Below, one piece after another: positions 1 to 10,000 of a stretch of DNA of 64,000 nt. The notes beneath the pieces were generated by a model. The model worked only from the letters and a program-made list of their open reading frames with translations, was not told the origin of the DNA and did not search any database. The stretch's first letter is position 1. Each line of letters begins with the position of its first letter. This DNA is from Norana najaformis (Eukaryota > Annelida > Clitellata > Crassiclitellata > Hormogastridae), in the NCBI GenBank assembly GCA_964023275.1, contig OZ029916.1:30805087-30869086 (forward strand). Reading direction: 5' to 3'. The translations under genes and the position numbers were made by a program.

Positions 1-1857
1 TACTGGTTCGACTTCGGATTTCGGATCACGACCACCTACTCAAGAATCTTGTAGGCCTATCTCGGTCTAGGTAGCAAGATCATGAGACACGGAGGCCTAG
101 AATAGCGTGGTTCCCATTCAAACCTGCACCGGTGGTAAAAGACCTCACAGGATAAATTCATTAAAATATGGTCAGGGTCGAGGTCGAATGACCTCCATTC
201 AAAGGGGCAATGGTGGTGAAGGATCTCATCCGATAAGTTAATTGAAAAATAAGGGTATAGTCTATACTGTCAGCGTATATAGAAAATTTGTAGAAAATCT
301 GTAGGGCCTACATATAGGTGTAGGCTGTTTTAAACTATCGAATTACAAACAAATAAGCAGTTATCCATCCGATCTTTGGATTGATTCGCCGGCGAATGCA
401 TATGGAGGCCCCTTCTGAGGTGGACAGAAACCCCTAATTCTTTTTTAAAGATAGCAATCGTATGTCAACATCCTATAAATTTAGTGAAGCTTAGGCTCCA
501 TAGAAGTTGCAGCCATGTCAAATGGCTCCTCCACTCCACTGATCTGATCGGGGTTGTGACCCGTAGCAAAAAGAAATGATCGAATGTCTTCCGGTGAACC
601 CTGCAAGTGCCACGTTTCTGTGTACATAGGCATCTGCGAAGTTTAAGAGATCAGGTATACACCGGTCTCAAAATAGGAATCTCTTAAAACTGTTCAGTAC
701 CATCTAAACTCGCAGTTTTTGAAATCTAGAGCAGAGCTGTGCTGGCTGCACCGAGTTCGACAAGAAACAAAGATCAAGTAAATCAATCACGAGACAGTCG
801 GACAGACGTTTTCTAGAACTCGGTGGTCTGTCCTCTTCGTCTAAGGACACCTGCCATCCAGGAGCCTGGCTATCTAATCCAGATGGCTGTCAGAGGCCCT
901 CACTTGCAGAGTTGTTTGCATTCGAGGCTAATTTGTAGGATGAGGTTAGCCCTGAACCAGCATCAGTTTTTATAGAAGCAACATCAGCATCCGTATAAGT
1001 AGTACATGATAAAAATGGCCTACTAGTGGTGCTTTATAGTCTACAAATGACCTCTAGTATTGTATACATACACACATGTGCATACATGCATACACAGATA
1101 CCTTAGCCTTCATTATATTCACAGATCTCGAGATCTATATGTGAGAGGGTAATTTATAGGATGGGGTTATCCCAGCATCAATAACCCAATCAATGCAAAA
1201 GCATACTTCCATAGCGATTCTGATTTAACCTCATCCTACAAATTAGCCTCCAAAACCAAGAAATACAGGCCCTCTACGCTTTCTTTATCTGCATGAATTT
1301 GTATGTGTATCTGGACATAATTTATTGTAATTAATGTCTGATTGAGGTATATACACTAATATGGCTATAAAGCTGAGAAGCATATAAAGTGTATGATGCC
1401 AAACAGTCGTCTTAGCTATTATCTGGGCAACAACCTTTATAATACTTACAAGTATAAGCGTCTACCAATCTTTCCTTGTGCATTATTCAGTTAGGCTATG
1501 GAAATTTTTTTCTTATTAGATATATACAGTACATTATCTGCAATCTTGATAATAACGTGGTCACAGAACAGCCACTGTGACCGACAACCAGACATAGCCT
1601 ACACTGATCTGCAGGACTCCATAACAGACCATGTTGTGTTTGACGGAAAACAAAACTGTATGTCTTGATTACCAGATAATACTTTTTCAGTCACATGGGT
1701 GTCTGCCCTACGTTGCTTATGAACAGGGCACACAGAATGTGCTGCGTCACTATAGACACCAATGCTACGGTCACACTGCTTTTATCAGGGTGGATAGGGG
1801 GTGGTTATTTCGGCAGTATCACGTCCACCAATGCTGCCAGCAGGTGCAGCGATAGCC
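1..1857. other. intergenic DNA upstream of the dioxygenase cluster
   Basis: No convincing gene is visible. The stretch holds a dispersed repeat near 90-250, a CA/TA-rich microsatellite near 1065-1100, and short open frames with no recognisable protein. The last ~200 bases are the presumed promoter of the first dioxygenase gene. Confidence 0.5.
90..250 (+). repeat. dispersed interspersed repeat, copy 1 of 3
   Basis: Two adjacent degenerate units share the pattern 'gg-caatggtggtgaagga', then 'tctca.ccgataa.tt.attgaaaaat', then 'gggtcgaggtc'. The same series occurs near 31925-32040 and 45940-46060. The three copies lie in unrelated surroundings, so this is a mobile or formerly mobile family. 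No coding capacity or tRNA-like promoter was seen. Confidence 0.55.
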
Positions 1858-1866
1858 TATAAAAAG
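1858..1866 (+). promoter_or_regulatory. probable TATA box of dioxygenase gene 1
   Basis: TATAAAAAG followed by a G-rich stretch. It lies about 145 bp upstream of a good splice donor (2010) and ~1.2 kb upstream of the first dioxygenase ATG. Transcription would be expected to start near 1885-1892. This is inferred from the motif and its position. Confidence 0.45.
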
Positions 1867-1884
1867 GGGTCGACAGAACTACGA

Positions 1885-2009
1885 AGTCTAAATTACGTCT
1901 GTGGTCTGTCTTCTCAGCGTCGTTCAGGGCCTAAGAAAAATAGTCGAGCAGAATTGAAGAGGCGAAAGGTCTTTAGATCCGCTCAACGAGAACATATTGT
2001 ACACTGCAG
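1885..2009 (+). other. predicted non-coding first exon of dioxygenase gene 1
   Basis: The segment from the expected start site to CTGCAG|GTAAAA at 2009/2010 would form a 5' untranslated exon. It could splice to the acceptor CCTCAG ending at 3066, six bases before the ATG at 3072. There is no transcript evidence; the exon is inferred from TATA box, donor and acceptor only. Confidence 0.35.
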
Positions 2010-2159
2010 GTAAAATTTTGTAAAAACTTAAACCATGTATTTGTAATATTGCAAAAGTCGTAGGCTTAACTGTAGTACTGTAATATTGAGAAGAGCATTA
2101 AATTTGACAAATATTACCGAAAAGAATGAAGATCATGCGCACCCATCACTGCCAAAAGG

Positions 2160-2215
2160 CTGGCGTCAGGAACTGATAATGATGATGACGATGACGATGA
2201 TGACGATGAACTGCA
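2160..2215. repeat. GATGAC/GATGAT microsatellite
   Basis: Run of GATGAC and GATGAT units in the inferred 5' intron of dioxygenase gene 1. A second ATG-repeat tract lies at about 2910-3000, just before the gene. Confidence 0.8.
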
Positions 2216-2327
2216 ATGATTTAAGTTGCAGCTGTAGGCCATAACATTTTAATTGCAGTTAAGCACTTGCTATGATCATTTCGCATAACATTTTAATTGC
2301 TATGATCAAGATCTTCTCAGAATCGCC

Positions 2328-2420
2328 GTGGTTGGCCAGTCAGTTAATTGCGACCGCTTAAGACAGGCTAGACCAGCCATTTATTAACCTTTACACTGCA
2401 TTTCGAAACCTGCATAGATT
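2328..2420 (+). repeat. tRNA-derived SINE-like fragment
   Basis: TGGCCAGTCAGTTAATTGCG resembles a tRNA A box. About 65 bases further, 'gcatttcgaaacctgc' resembles a B box. The cloverleaf is not complete, so this is not a functional tRNA gene. A second B-box-like segment on the minus strand lies near 2505-2530 ('gattcgaacctc'). Confidence 0.4.
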
Positions 2421-3071
2421 TTTCGGCTGAAGCACAAGCTCGAATGTAGTAATCCAAATACCCAAAGTTTTCCTTATTGTGGGCTGCACATGTTATCTTT
2501 TCACTGAGATTCGAACCTCGGAGGCACCGTCAATCGGTCTGCATCTTCAGACAACTGCGAACTGTTTTCTGGTCTTGACAAAAGATTAAATGGCTAGCAC
2601 CAGACCATTGTACACTTCTACAGATCGTTGGGGTTTTGAACTAGGCCTATACCAAAGATGCCACGTCAGATGCTTAGATATTAACTTTATTGTGCTGTTC
2701 AATCATGAACTATAAGAGAAGACGAGAATTTAGGAAAATCAGGCAATGAAACAACAAAACAGTGAGGCAGACTTTGACGTCTCAACTGTTACAAAAATAT
2801 ATAAACATACACATATTCTGTATGCATATATATACGTATACATATGCATTTACATGTGTATATTTGATAAAATATATGTTTCTTCAATGTGACATCTGTT
2901 CTTGATTGGTGGTGTTGGTGGTGATGATACCATATCGAAGATGGTGGTGGTACTGATGATGATGATGTTGTCGAGGATGATGATGATGATGATTATGACG
3001 CCTAGAGACTAGTTACTAAATAAGTCACTTACCGCGGTTCGGTATCTCGACTCTTTCTTACCTCAGCAGCG

Positions 3072-4094
3072 ATGCCGAACATAACAACCGTTGAACCAGT
3101 CACTCTTCCGCCGGGAGTGAAGACCGTAACCATTCCGGAGCAGAAGGTCTTTGACGGTCAGGTCTTCCCTTTGATCCTCGTTCCCGATTGGGAAGGAGCC
3201 CGCGATTGGAAGATATGGCTCAAGGAGAACCTGGACACAGTCAAGGATCTCATCTTCAAATTCGGCGGCATCCTGTTCCGCGGCTTCACTGTCGACTCAC
3301 CTCAGAATTTCGACGACTTCTGCAAGGTCTTCGGCTTCAACGAGTACAACTACCACGGCAACTTCGCCAACCGGACCCCGGTGGTGGGTCACGTCTACAC
3401 GGCCAATGACGCAGAGCGACGCATCATCCCTTTCCACCACGAGCTAGTTCACTGCGTTGATATACCAACGCACGTCTTCTTCTACTGCGAGGTGCCACCA
3501 CAGGTCGAGGGTGAGACCCCGATCGTCTTATCCAACATCGTCTATCGGGATATGGTCGAGAAAGAGCCAGAGTTTACCAGGCGCTTGCACAGGGACGAGG
3601 TCTCCGCATTGCGCGTCATGCCAGACGAGGACGACCAGGAGTCCTATCTTGGCACGAGCTGGAAGTCCGCCTTGAAGGTCAAGACCCGCGAGGAGGCGGA
3701 GAGGGTGGCGAAAGAAGCCGGGTATTTCGACCTCGAATGGCAGCCTAATGGTGCCCTACGGTGCAAGCTACGGCCACTGCCCGGGATCCGGGTCGACAAG
3801 AAGACCGGCAAGGTGGTGCTCTTCAATACGGTCCACATCGCTTACGAGGGGTTAGACGACCGTCACAACACGGACCCAAAAAAGGCGGCCATCTTCCGCA
3901 ACGGAGACCTCATGCCAGAGAGGGCGATGAAGAACCTCAAGGAGTCCCTGTGGGGCAACTCCGTCCAGTTCAAGTGGCAGGCGGGGGATGTCTTGGTTGT
4001 CGATAACATCCAGGTCCAGCACGCTCGCAACGACTTCCGTGGACCCAGAAGAGTTCTCGTCAGCATGTACCAGGAGGAAACACGCCTACTTTAA
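3072..4094 (+). CDS. TauD/clavaminate-synthase-like Fe(II)/2-oxoglutarate dioxygenase, tandem copy 1
   Basis: 340 residues in one exon. The family (TauD/TfdA; closest type known to me is the plant clavaminate-synthase-like protein At3g21360, 331 aa) couples 2-oxoglutarate decarboxylation to oxidation of a small substrate; the substrate here is unknown. Visible landmarks are the 'GGILFRGF' core strand near residue 65-72, the metal-binding H-x-E inside IPFHHELVH (about residue 119-127), and the distal His in VQHARNDFRGPRR, with an Arg ten residues on that should bind 2-oxoglutarate. There is no signal peptide or membrane segment. It is shorter than copy 2 by two residues and clearly diverged from it (roughly 70% identical by eye). 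Coding DNA is much more GC-rich than the flanks. The ATG is supported by a splice acceptor (CCTCAG) ending at 3066 and by the same MPNITTVEPV start in all copies. Confidence 0.9.
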   Translation: MPNITTVEPVTLPPGVKTVTIPEQKVFDGQVFPLILVPDWEGARDWKIWLKENLDTVKDLIFKFGGILFRGFTVDSPQNFDDFCKVFGFNEYNYHGNFANRTPVVGHVYTANDAERRIIPFHHELVHCVDIPTHVFFYCEVPPQVEGETPIVLSNIVYRDMVEKEPEFTRRLHRDEVSALRVMPDEDDQESYLGTSWKSALKVKTREEAERVAKEAGYFDLEWQPNGALRCKLRPLPGIRVDKKTGKVVLFNTVHIAYEGLDDRHNTDPKKAAIFRNGDLMPERAMKNLKESLWGNSVQFKWQAGDVLVVDNIQVQHARNDFRGPRRVLVSMYQEETRLL

Positions 4095-4244
4095 GGGTCA
4101 AGGAACTTCGACTCACACACGAATGAGCTACATCTAGAGTCCGACAAACTGAGAAAACAAAACCTCTTCTAGTGTCAAACAAATTAATAGCTAAACGATT
4201 TTAAGTTTTATTGAGTTAGAAATAAGGCATTTTCAGATAAACAG

Positions 4245-4250
4245 AATAAA
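4245..4250 (+). terminator. polyadenylation signal AATAAA of dioxygenase gene 1
   Basis: AATAAA 151 bases after the stop codon of copy 1. A second, orphan copy of this 3' untranslated segment, including the AATAAA at 7043-7048, lies downstream of copy 2 because it was carried along in the segmental duplication. Confidence 0.5.
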
Positions 4251-4910
4251 GCCTGGACGCCAAACCCTGGCGAATCTTCAAAATTTTTTACCGTGTCTGT
4301 GTTATAATTTACAATAATCCAATGCGTCAATTAGCCAATAACTGTTTCAGCAGTAATGAAACATTAGCACGATGGCTGTATTCTCTTCCTCTGAACTGTT
4401 CCTCTGATCTGACGACCTGCTTCAATTTCGATTGATTGCTACTGCGTGACCCTAATAATAAACGAAGCAGACTTTCTACTGATGGTAGCAGTGAACTGCA
4501 CAGAGAAAAATTTAGCAGTCACAGCAAACTCCAGTAATCGGAGCAAATGCCAAAGGCAGCCTGGACGATTGCTCAAAACAACCCACGGGGAACTCGAAGT
4601 CCTCGCGACAACAAAGGTCTCGAATTTTCTACAGGACAACGTAGTTCAAGAATTTCACACGAAGCCTGCATGTAGCAGGGTTTGAAATCCGGACCCAGCG
4701 ACGACGAGCTGACGCGAACAGCTCAACAGATCACCAAACAGAAGGACGCAATAGTGTGGCTTATCTTGCCTTCGGTTGGCAAAGACCGTCGACTGATGCC
4801 AAGTACAGTATTACTGCGGCGCTTTAGACGTTCTCTCGATTACATTCGATTAGATCAGAGAGCCGTCAGTATTGGAGACTGTTTCGTTTTGATTTCAGGC
4901 GGAAGTCAAG

Positions 4911-5939
4911 ATGCCGAACATAACGACAGTCGAGCCAGTCGTTCTTCCGCCTGGTCTGAAGGCTGTGACCGTTCCGGAGCAGAAGGTCTTCGACGGTAAG
5001 GTCTTCCCACTCATCCTGGTTCCCGACTGGGACGGAGCCCGCGACTGGACCATCTGGCTCAAGGACAACGTCCAGGCGATAAAAGACCTCCTCTACAAGT
5101 TCGGCGCCATCCTGTTCCGAGGATTCGACACCGGCACAGCCAAGAAGTTCGACGACTTCTGCAAGGCCTTTGGTTACGAGGAGTACTTCTTCCATGGCAA
5201 CTTCGCCAACCGGACCCCAGTGACGGGCCATGTCTTCACAGCCAACGACGCCGAAGGCCGGGTCATCCCGTTCCACCACGAGCTGGTCCACCTCCTCGAG
5301 GTTCCGACCGCAGTCTTCTTCCTCTGCGAGTATCCGTCGAAGACGGAGGGTGAGACCCCGATAGTCTTGTCTAACATCGTCTACCGCGAGATGGCTGAGA
5401 AGGAGCCGGAGTTCGTCCGGCGCTTACACCAGGAAGAGGTCTCTGCGATCCGAGTGATGCCAGAGAACGATGACCTTGAGTCCTACCTTGGAACGAGCTG
5501 GAAATCTTCGTTCAACTGTAAGACCCGCGAGGAGGCGGAGAAGAAGGCCCTTGCTTCGGGCCATTACGACCTCGAGTGGCAGCCGGATGGGAGTCTGCGC
5601 TGCAAGACCCGCCCAGTCCCTGGGATCCGAATCGACAAGCGATCAGGTAAGGTAGTCCTATTCACCATAGTCCACCCGGCATACGAAGGGCTGGACGACC
5701 GTCACAACACGGACCCGAGAAAGGCAGCCATCTGGCGGTCCACCGGCGAGTACATGACCGAGAAGCCGATGAAGAGCCTCAAGGAAGCGCTCTGGGGCAA
5801 TTGTGTCCAACTCAAGTGGGCGGCCGGAGACGTCATTCTTGTCGACAACATCCAGGTACAGCACGCTAGGAACGACTTCCGCGGTCCAAGGCGCATCCTT
5901 GTGAGTATGTACAAGGAAGAGCCGCCACTTCTCTTCTAG
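4911..5939 (+). CDS. TauD/clavaminate-synthase-like Fe(II)/2-oxoglutarate dioxygenase, tandem copy 2
   Basis: 342 residues, one coding exon. Metal ligands are H122 and E124 in IPFHHELVH and H318 in NIQVQHARNDF; R328 is the expected 2-oxoglutarate anchor. 'GAILFRGF' lies at 65-72 and 'GETPIVLSNIVYREM' near 147-161. A polypyrimidine tract and TTTCAG end at 4898, twelve bases before the ATG, suggesting a 5' untranslated intron. Presumed soluble and cytosolic (no signal peptide or membrane segment). It is about 95% identical to copy 3 and GC-rich like the other two. The substrate cannot be deduced. Confidence is high for family and reading frame, low for pathway. Confidence 0.92.
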   Translation: MPNITTVEPVVLPPGLKAVTVPEQKVFDGKVFPLILVPDWDGARDWTIWLKDNVQAIKDLLYKFGAILFRGFDTGTAKKFDDFCKAFGYEEYFFHGNFANRTPVTGHVFTANDAEGRVIPFHHELVHLLEVPTAVFFLCEYPSKTEGETPIVLSNIVYREMAEKEPEFVRRLHQEEVSAIRVMPENDDLESYLGTSWKSSFNCKTREEAEKKALASGHYDLEWQPDGSLRCKTRPVPGIRIDKRSGKVVLFTIVHPAYEGLDDRHNTDPRKAAIWRSTGEYMTEKPMKSLKEALWGNCVQLKWAAGDVILVDNIQVQHARNDFRGPRRILVSMYKEEPPLLF

Positions 5940-6732
5940 GAACAGGCGACGATCACATCACCAGTCATCGTAACCTCCGGCTAAGCAAGACGACCATCTA
6001 CGTGTAGAACCGTCCTCCGAATGACGACGCAACTCATATCTGGTTAAATATACAAGTTAAGACAACCAAAGATCATCGAACAAACCGACAGACCTTTTTA
6101 CCTCATATCCAGGATGAGATTTGTTGGAGGGAAAGAAGGGTACTCCCCCACCTTACACTGGTTCGGACTATCACTGAAGACACGTTTTCGACCAAGGCCA
6201 ATGGTTTCCTTCCTCCCACTGTTGCCAAAGACAAATCGCACGCTACTGACGCTACTTCCAAAGACAACAGTAAATTCAGAATTAATATAATCAGATTTGA
6301 CGAATCTTTAGACATTTTTAATACGATAGTATTAAATGCCATAGTTAATGCAATTTTAATGTCAGCATTCTGCATCTTAAAACCCAGTGCGACACCAGTT
6401 GCTTGAAAATATTCTAGGCTAACCGTTTTTCGAACAAATGCAAGAAATTCTATATATCCTGTGTTGCGTTCGTGTTCACTGTACCTGCACCTTGAGCATT
6501 AAACAGAATATATCTACTAACCCAGATTATATTTTCCCTCATTAATACGAGACCAATTTTCCAAAGCTCTAGGCGACCTGCCTAGCCAATAACTGTCTCA
6601 CACATGGATTTATAGTTTATAGCTACCCCATCTGAAACTGGGCAACCTGAGTGACGGATAAAAGGGACCAACAGCAAAACGCTATCGTTCACACACATAC
6701 ACATGCACGCATGCAAACACACACCTGGAGTG

Positions 6733-6815
6733 AAACAAAAAGAGGAGAGAGAGACAGAGATACAGAGAGAAAGAAAGAGAGAAAGAGACAGAGAGAGAGA
6801 GAGAAAGAGAAAGAC
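6733..6815 (+). repeat. GA-rich microsatellite
   Basis: (GAGA/GAAA/GACA)n tract in duplication copy A. The equivalent tract in copy B (about 9537-9575) is roughly 40 bases shorter, so this is a fast-changing length polymorphism within the duplication. Confidence 0.85.
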
Positions 6816-6944
6816 AATCAATGAAATGGCGTTATCACTGGTGGCTAGCCATGGGCCTATTGTGGGTCCAACAACGTGGCTGTCAGGTTTTGGCGACAAA
6901 GATTATCTGAGCTAAGGAAGCTTACCTTCCTACTTACTATTCCA

Positions 6945-9598
6945 AACTGAGAAAACAGAACCTCTTCTAGTGTCAAACAAATTAATAGCTAAACGATTTT
7001 AAGTTTTATTGAGTTAGAAATAAGGCATTTTCAGATAAACAGAATAAAGCCTGGACGCCAAACCCTGGCGAACCTTCAAAATGTTTTACCGTGTCTGTGT
7101 TATAATTTACAATAATCCAATGCGTCAATTAGCCAATAACTGTTTCAGCAGTAATGAAAACATTAGCACGATGGCTGTATTCTCTTCCTCTGAACTGTTC
7201 CTCTGATCTGACGACCTGCTTCAATTTCGATTGATTGCTACTGCGTGACCCTAATAATAAACGAAGCAGACTTTCTACTGACGGTAGCAGTGAACTGCAC
7301 AGAGAAAAATTTAGCAGTCACAGCAAACTCCAGTAATCGGAGCAAATGCCAAAGGCAGCCTGGACGATTGCTCAAAACAACCCACGGGGAACTCGAAGTC
7401 CTCTCGACAACAAAGGTCTCGAATTTTCTACAGGACAACGTAGTTCAACAATTTCACACGAAGCCTGCATGTAGCAGGGTTTGAACTCCGGACCCAGCGA
7501 CGACGAGCTGACGCGAAAAGCTCAACAGATCACCAAACAGAAGGACGCAATAGTGTGGCTTATCTTGCCTTCGATTGGCAAAGACCGTCGACTGATGCCA
7601 AGTACAGTATTACTGCGGCGCTTTAGACGTTCTCTCGATTACATTCGATTAGATCAGAGAGCCGTCAGTATTGGAGACTGTTTCGTTTTGATTTCAGGCG
7701 GAAGTCAAGATGCCGAACATAACGACAGTCGAGCCAGTCGTTCTTCCGCCTGGTCTGAAGGCTGTGACCGTTCCGGAGCAGAAGGTCTTCGACGGTAAGG
7801 TCTTCCCACTCATCCTTGTTCCCGACTGGGACGGAGCCCGCGACTGGACCATCTGGCTCAAGGACAACGTCCAGGCGATAAAAGACCTCCTCTACAAGTT
7901 CGGCGCCATCCTGTTCCGAGGATTCGACACCGGCACAGCCAAGAAGTTCGACGACTTCTGCAAGGCCTTTGGTTACGAGGAGTACTTCTCCCATGGCAAC
8001 TTCGCCATCCGGTCCCCAGTGACGGGCCATGTCTTCACAGCCAACGACGCCGAACGCCGAGTCATCCCGTTCCACCACGAGCTGGTCCACCTCCTCCAGG
8101 CTCCGACCACACTCTTCTTCCTCTGCGAATATCCGTCGAAGACGGAGGGTGAGACCCCGATAGTCTTGTCCAACATCGTCTACCGCGAGATGACTGAGAA
8201 GGAGCCGGAGTTCGTCCGGCGCTTACACCAGGAAGAGGTCTCTGCGATCCGAGTGATGCCAGAGAACGATGACCTTGAGTCCTACCTTGGAATGAGCTGG
8301 AAGTCTTCGTTCAACTGTAAGACCCGCGAGGAGGCGGAAAAGAAGGCCCTTGCTTCGGGCCATTACGACCTCGAGTGGCAGCCGGATGGGAGTCTGCGCT
8401 GCAAGACCCCCCCAATCCCTGGGATCCGAATCGACATGCGATCAGGTAAGGTAGTCCTATTCACCATAGTCCACCCGGCATACGAAGGGATGGACGACCG
8501 CCAAAACACGGACCCGAGAAATGCAGTCATCTGGCGGTCCACCGGCGAGTACATGACCGAGAAGCCGATGAAGAGCCTCAAGGAAGCGCTCTGGGGCAAC
8601 TGCGTCCAACTCAAGTGGGCGGCCGGAGACGTCATTCTTGTCGACAACATCCAGGTCCAGCACGCAAGGAACGACTTCCGCGGTCCAAGGCGCATCCTTG
8701 TGAGTATGTACAAGGAAGAATCGCCACTTCTCTTCTAGGAACAGGCGACGATCACATCACCAGTCATCGTAACCTCCGGCTAAGCAAGACGACCATCTAC
8801 ATGTACAACTGTCCTTCGAATGACGACGCAACTCATATCTGGTTAAATATACAAGTTAAGACAACCAAAGAACATCGAACAAACCGACAGACTTTTTTAC
8901 CTCATATCCAGGATGAGATTTGTTGGAGGGAAAGAAGAGTACTCCCCCACCTTACACTGGTTCGGACTATCACTGAAGACACGTTTTCGACACAGGCCCA
9001 TAGTTTCCTTCCTCCCACTGTTGCCAAAGACAAATCGCACGCTACTGACGCTACTTCCAAAGACAACAGTAAATTCAGAATTAATATAATCAGATTTGAC
9101 GAATCTTTAGACATTTTTAATACGATAGCATTAAATGCCATAGTTAATGCAATTTTAATGTCAGCATTCTGCATCTTAAAACCCAATGCGACACCAGTTG
9201 CTTGAAAATATTCTAGGCTAACCGTTTTTCGAACAAATGCAAGAAATTCTATATATCCTGTGTTGCGTTCGTGTTCACTGTACCTGCACCTTGAGCATTA
9301 AACAGAATATATCTACTAACCCAGATTATATTTTCTCTCATTAATACGAGATCAATTTTCCAAAGCTCTAGGCGACCCTGCCTAGCCAATAACTGTCTCA
9401 AACATGGATTTATAGTTTATAGCTGCCCCATCTGAAACTGGGCAACCTGAGTGACGGATAAAAGGGACCAACAGCAAAACGCTATCGTTCACACACATAC
9501 ACATGCACATGCAAACACACACCTGGAGTGAAACAAAAAGAGGAGAGAGAGACAGAGATACAGAGAGAGAAAGACACTCAATGAAATGGCGTTATCAT
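6945..9598 (+). repeat. segmental duplication, copy B
   Basis: Second copy of 4147-6840. By eye there are about 10 differences in the ~765 bases upstream of the gene, 30 in the 1029-base coding region and about 18 in ~800 bases downstream. This is a recent duplication with no inactivating change in either gene. Confidence 0.9.
7710..8738 (+). CDS. TauD/clavaminate-synthase-like Fe(II)/2-oxoglutarate dioxygenase, tandem copy 3
   Basis: 342 residues, colinear with copy 2, all metal and 2-oxoglutarate ligands kept (H122, E124, H318, R328). Eighteen residues differ from copy 2: F94S, N100I, T102S, G116R, E130Q, V131A, A134T, V135L, A162T, T195M, R234P, V236I, K243M, L261M, H265Q, K271N, A273V and P338S. 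Eight of these fall within 94-135, around the metal site, which could alter substrate choice. By eye there are only 12 synonymous changes. The same TTTCAG acceptor lies twelve bases before the ATG. The frame is intact, so this is a gene, not a pseudogene, as far as sequence shows. Confidence 0.9.
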   Translation: MPNITTVEPVVLPPGLKAVTVPEQKVFDGKVFPLILVPDWDGARDWTIWLKDNVQAIKDLLYKFGAILFRGFDTGTAKKFDDFCKAFGYEEYFSHGNFAIRSPVTGHVFTANDAERRVIPFHHELVHLLQAPTTLFFLCEYPSKTEGETPIVLSNIVYREMTEKEPEFVRRLHQEEVSAIRVMPENDDLESYLGMSWKSSFNCKTREEAEKKALASGHYDLEWQPDGSLRCKTPPIPGIRIDMRSGKVVLFTIVHPAYEGMDDRQNTDPRNAVIWRSTGEYMTEKPMKSLKEALWGNCVQLKWAAGDVILVDNIQVQHARNDFRGPRRILVSMYKEESPLLF

Positions 9599-10000
9599 TG
9601 CACAGCGTGTCTGGCAATACACATTAAGCATTACCTAGCACCCCTAATGCTGACCTACAAGTCTACTCAAGTAGCAAGAATGCTACTTGAATAGACATTG
9701 GTTTTTGACATGACACTGGATTTGTGTTTTTGTTTCTTTAAGTCTTGGTATCTGTCTGATTACTGAATCAAACAGAAACAGACAAGTACAGACAAGTACA
9801 CACAATGATATAGGCATTGAAAGAAAATCCTGACAAGGCACCTTCTGCATGTGGGTTTGTTTATCTGTCTGTCCTTTTGTATGTATGTTTGTCTGTCTGT
9901 ATGTCTGTCCGTTCACCTCCATACTGGAAGGCGGGCAGTTCAAGTGACCTGACTCTAAGTCAGTTGATCAGTGACCTAGATGGATTCTCAAGGATGTTCA
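9599..10000. other. intergenic, CTGT-rich
   Basis: No gene. Contains a (TGTC/TATG)n pyrimidine-rich microsatellite at about 9858-9915 whose open frames are repeat artefacts. Confidence 0.6.

Larger units (their letters stand above)
4147..6840 (+). repeat. segmental duplication, copy A
   Basis: Matches 6945-9598 nearly base for base at an offset near 2.8 kb (2799 at the ATGs). It begins inside the 3' untranslated region of dioxygenase gene 1 ('aaactgagaaaac') and runs through all of gene 2 to 'aatggcgttatca'. The only large length difference is in a GA-rich microsatellite near the right end. About 100 bases at 6841-6944 separate the two copies. Confidence 0.9.

Noticed and set aside
2505-2530. 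tRNA gene on the minus strand (GGTTCGAATCTC)
   Set aside because: Only a B-box/T-arm-like segment; no paired acceptor stem or anticodon arm, so at most a SINE fragment.
4446-4999. Open frames upstream of dioxygenase copies 2 and 3 (79 and 105 residues)
   Set aside because: They carry both replacement and stop-neutral changes with no recognisable protein and overlap the leader and start of the true gene.
4866-5291. 141-residue antisense open frame over dioxygenase copy 2 (and its twin at 7665-8090)
   Set aside because: It mirrors the GC-rich codon pattern of the sense gene and is duplicated only because the gene is; no independent support.
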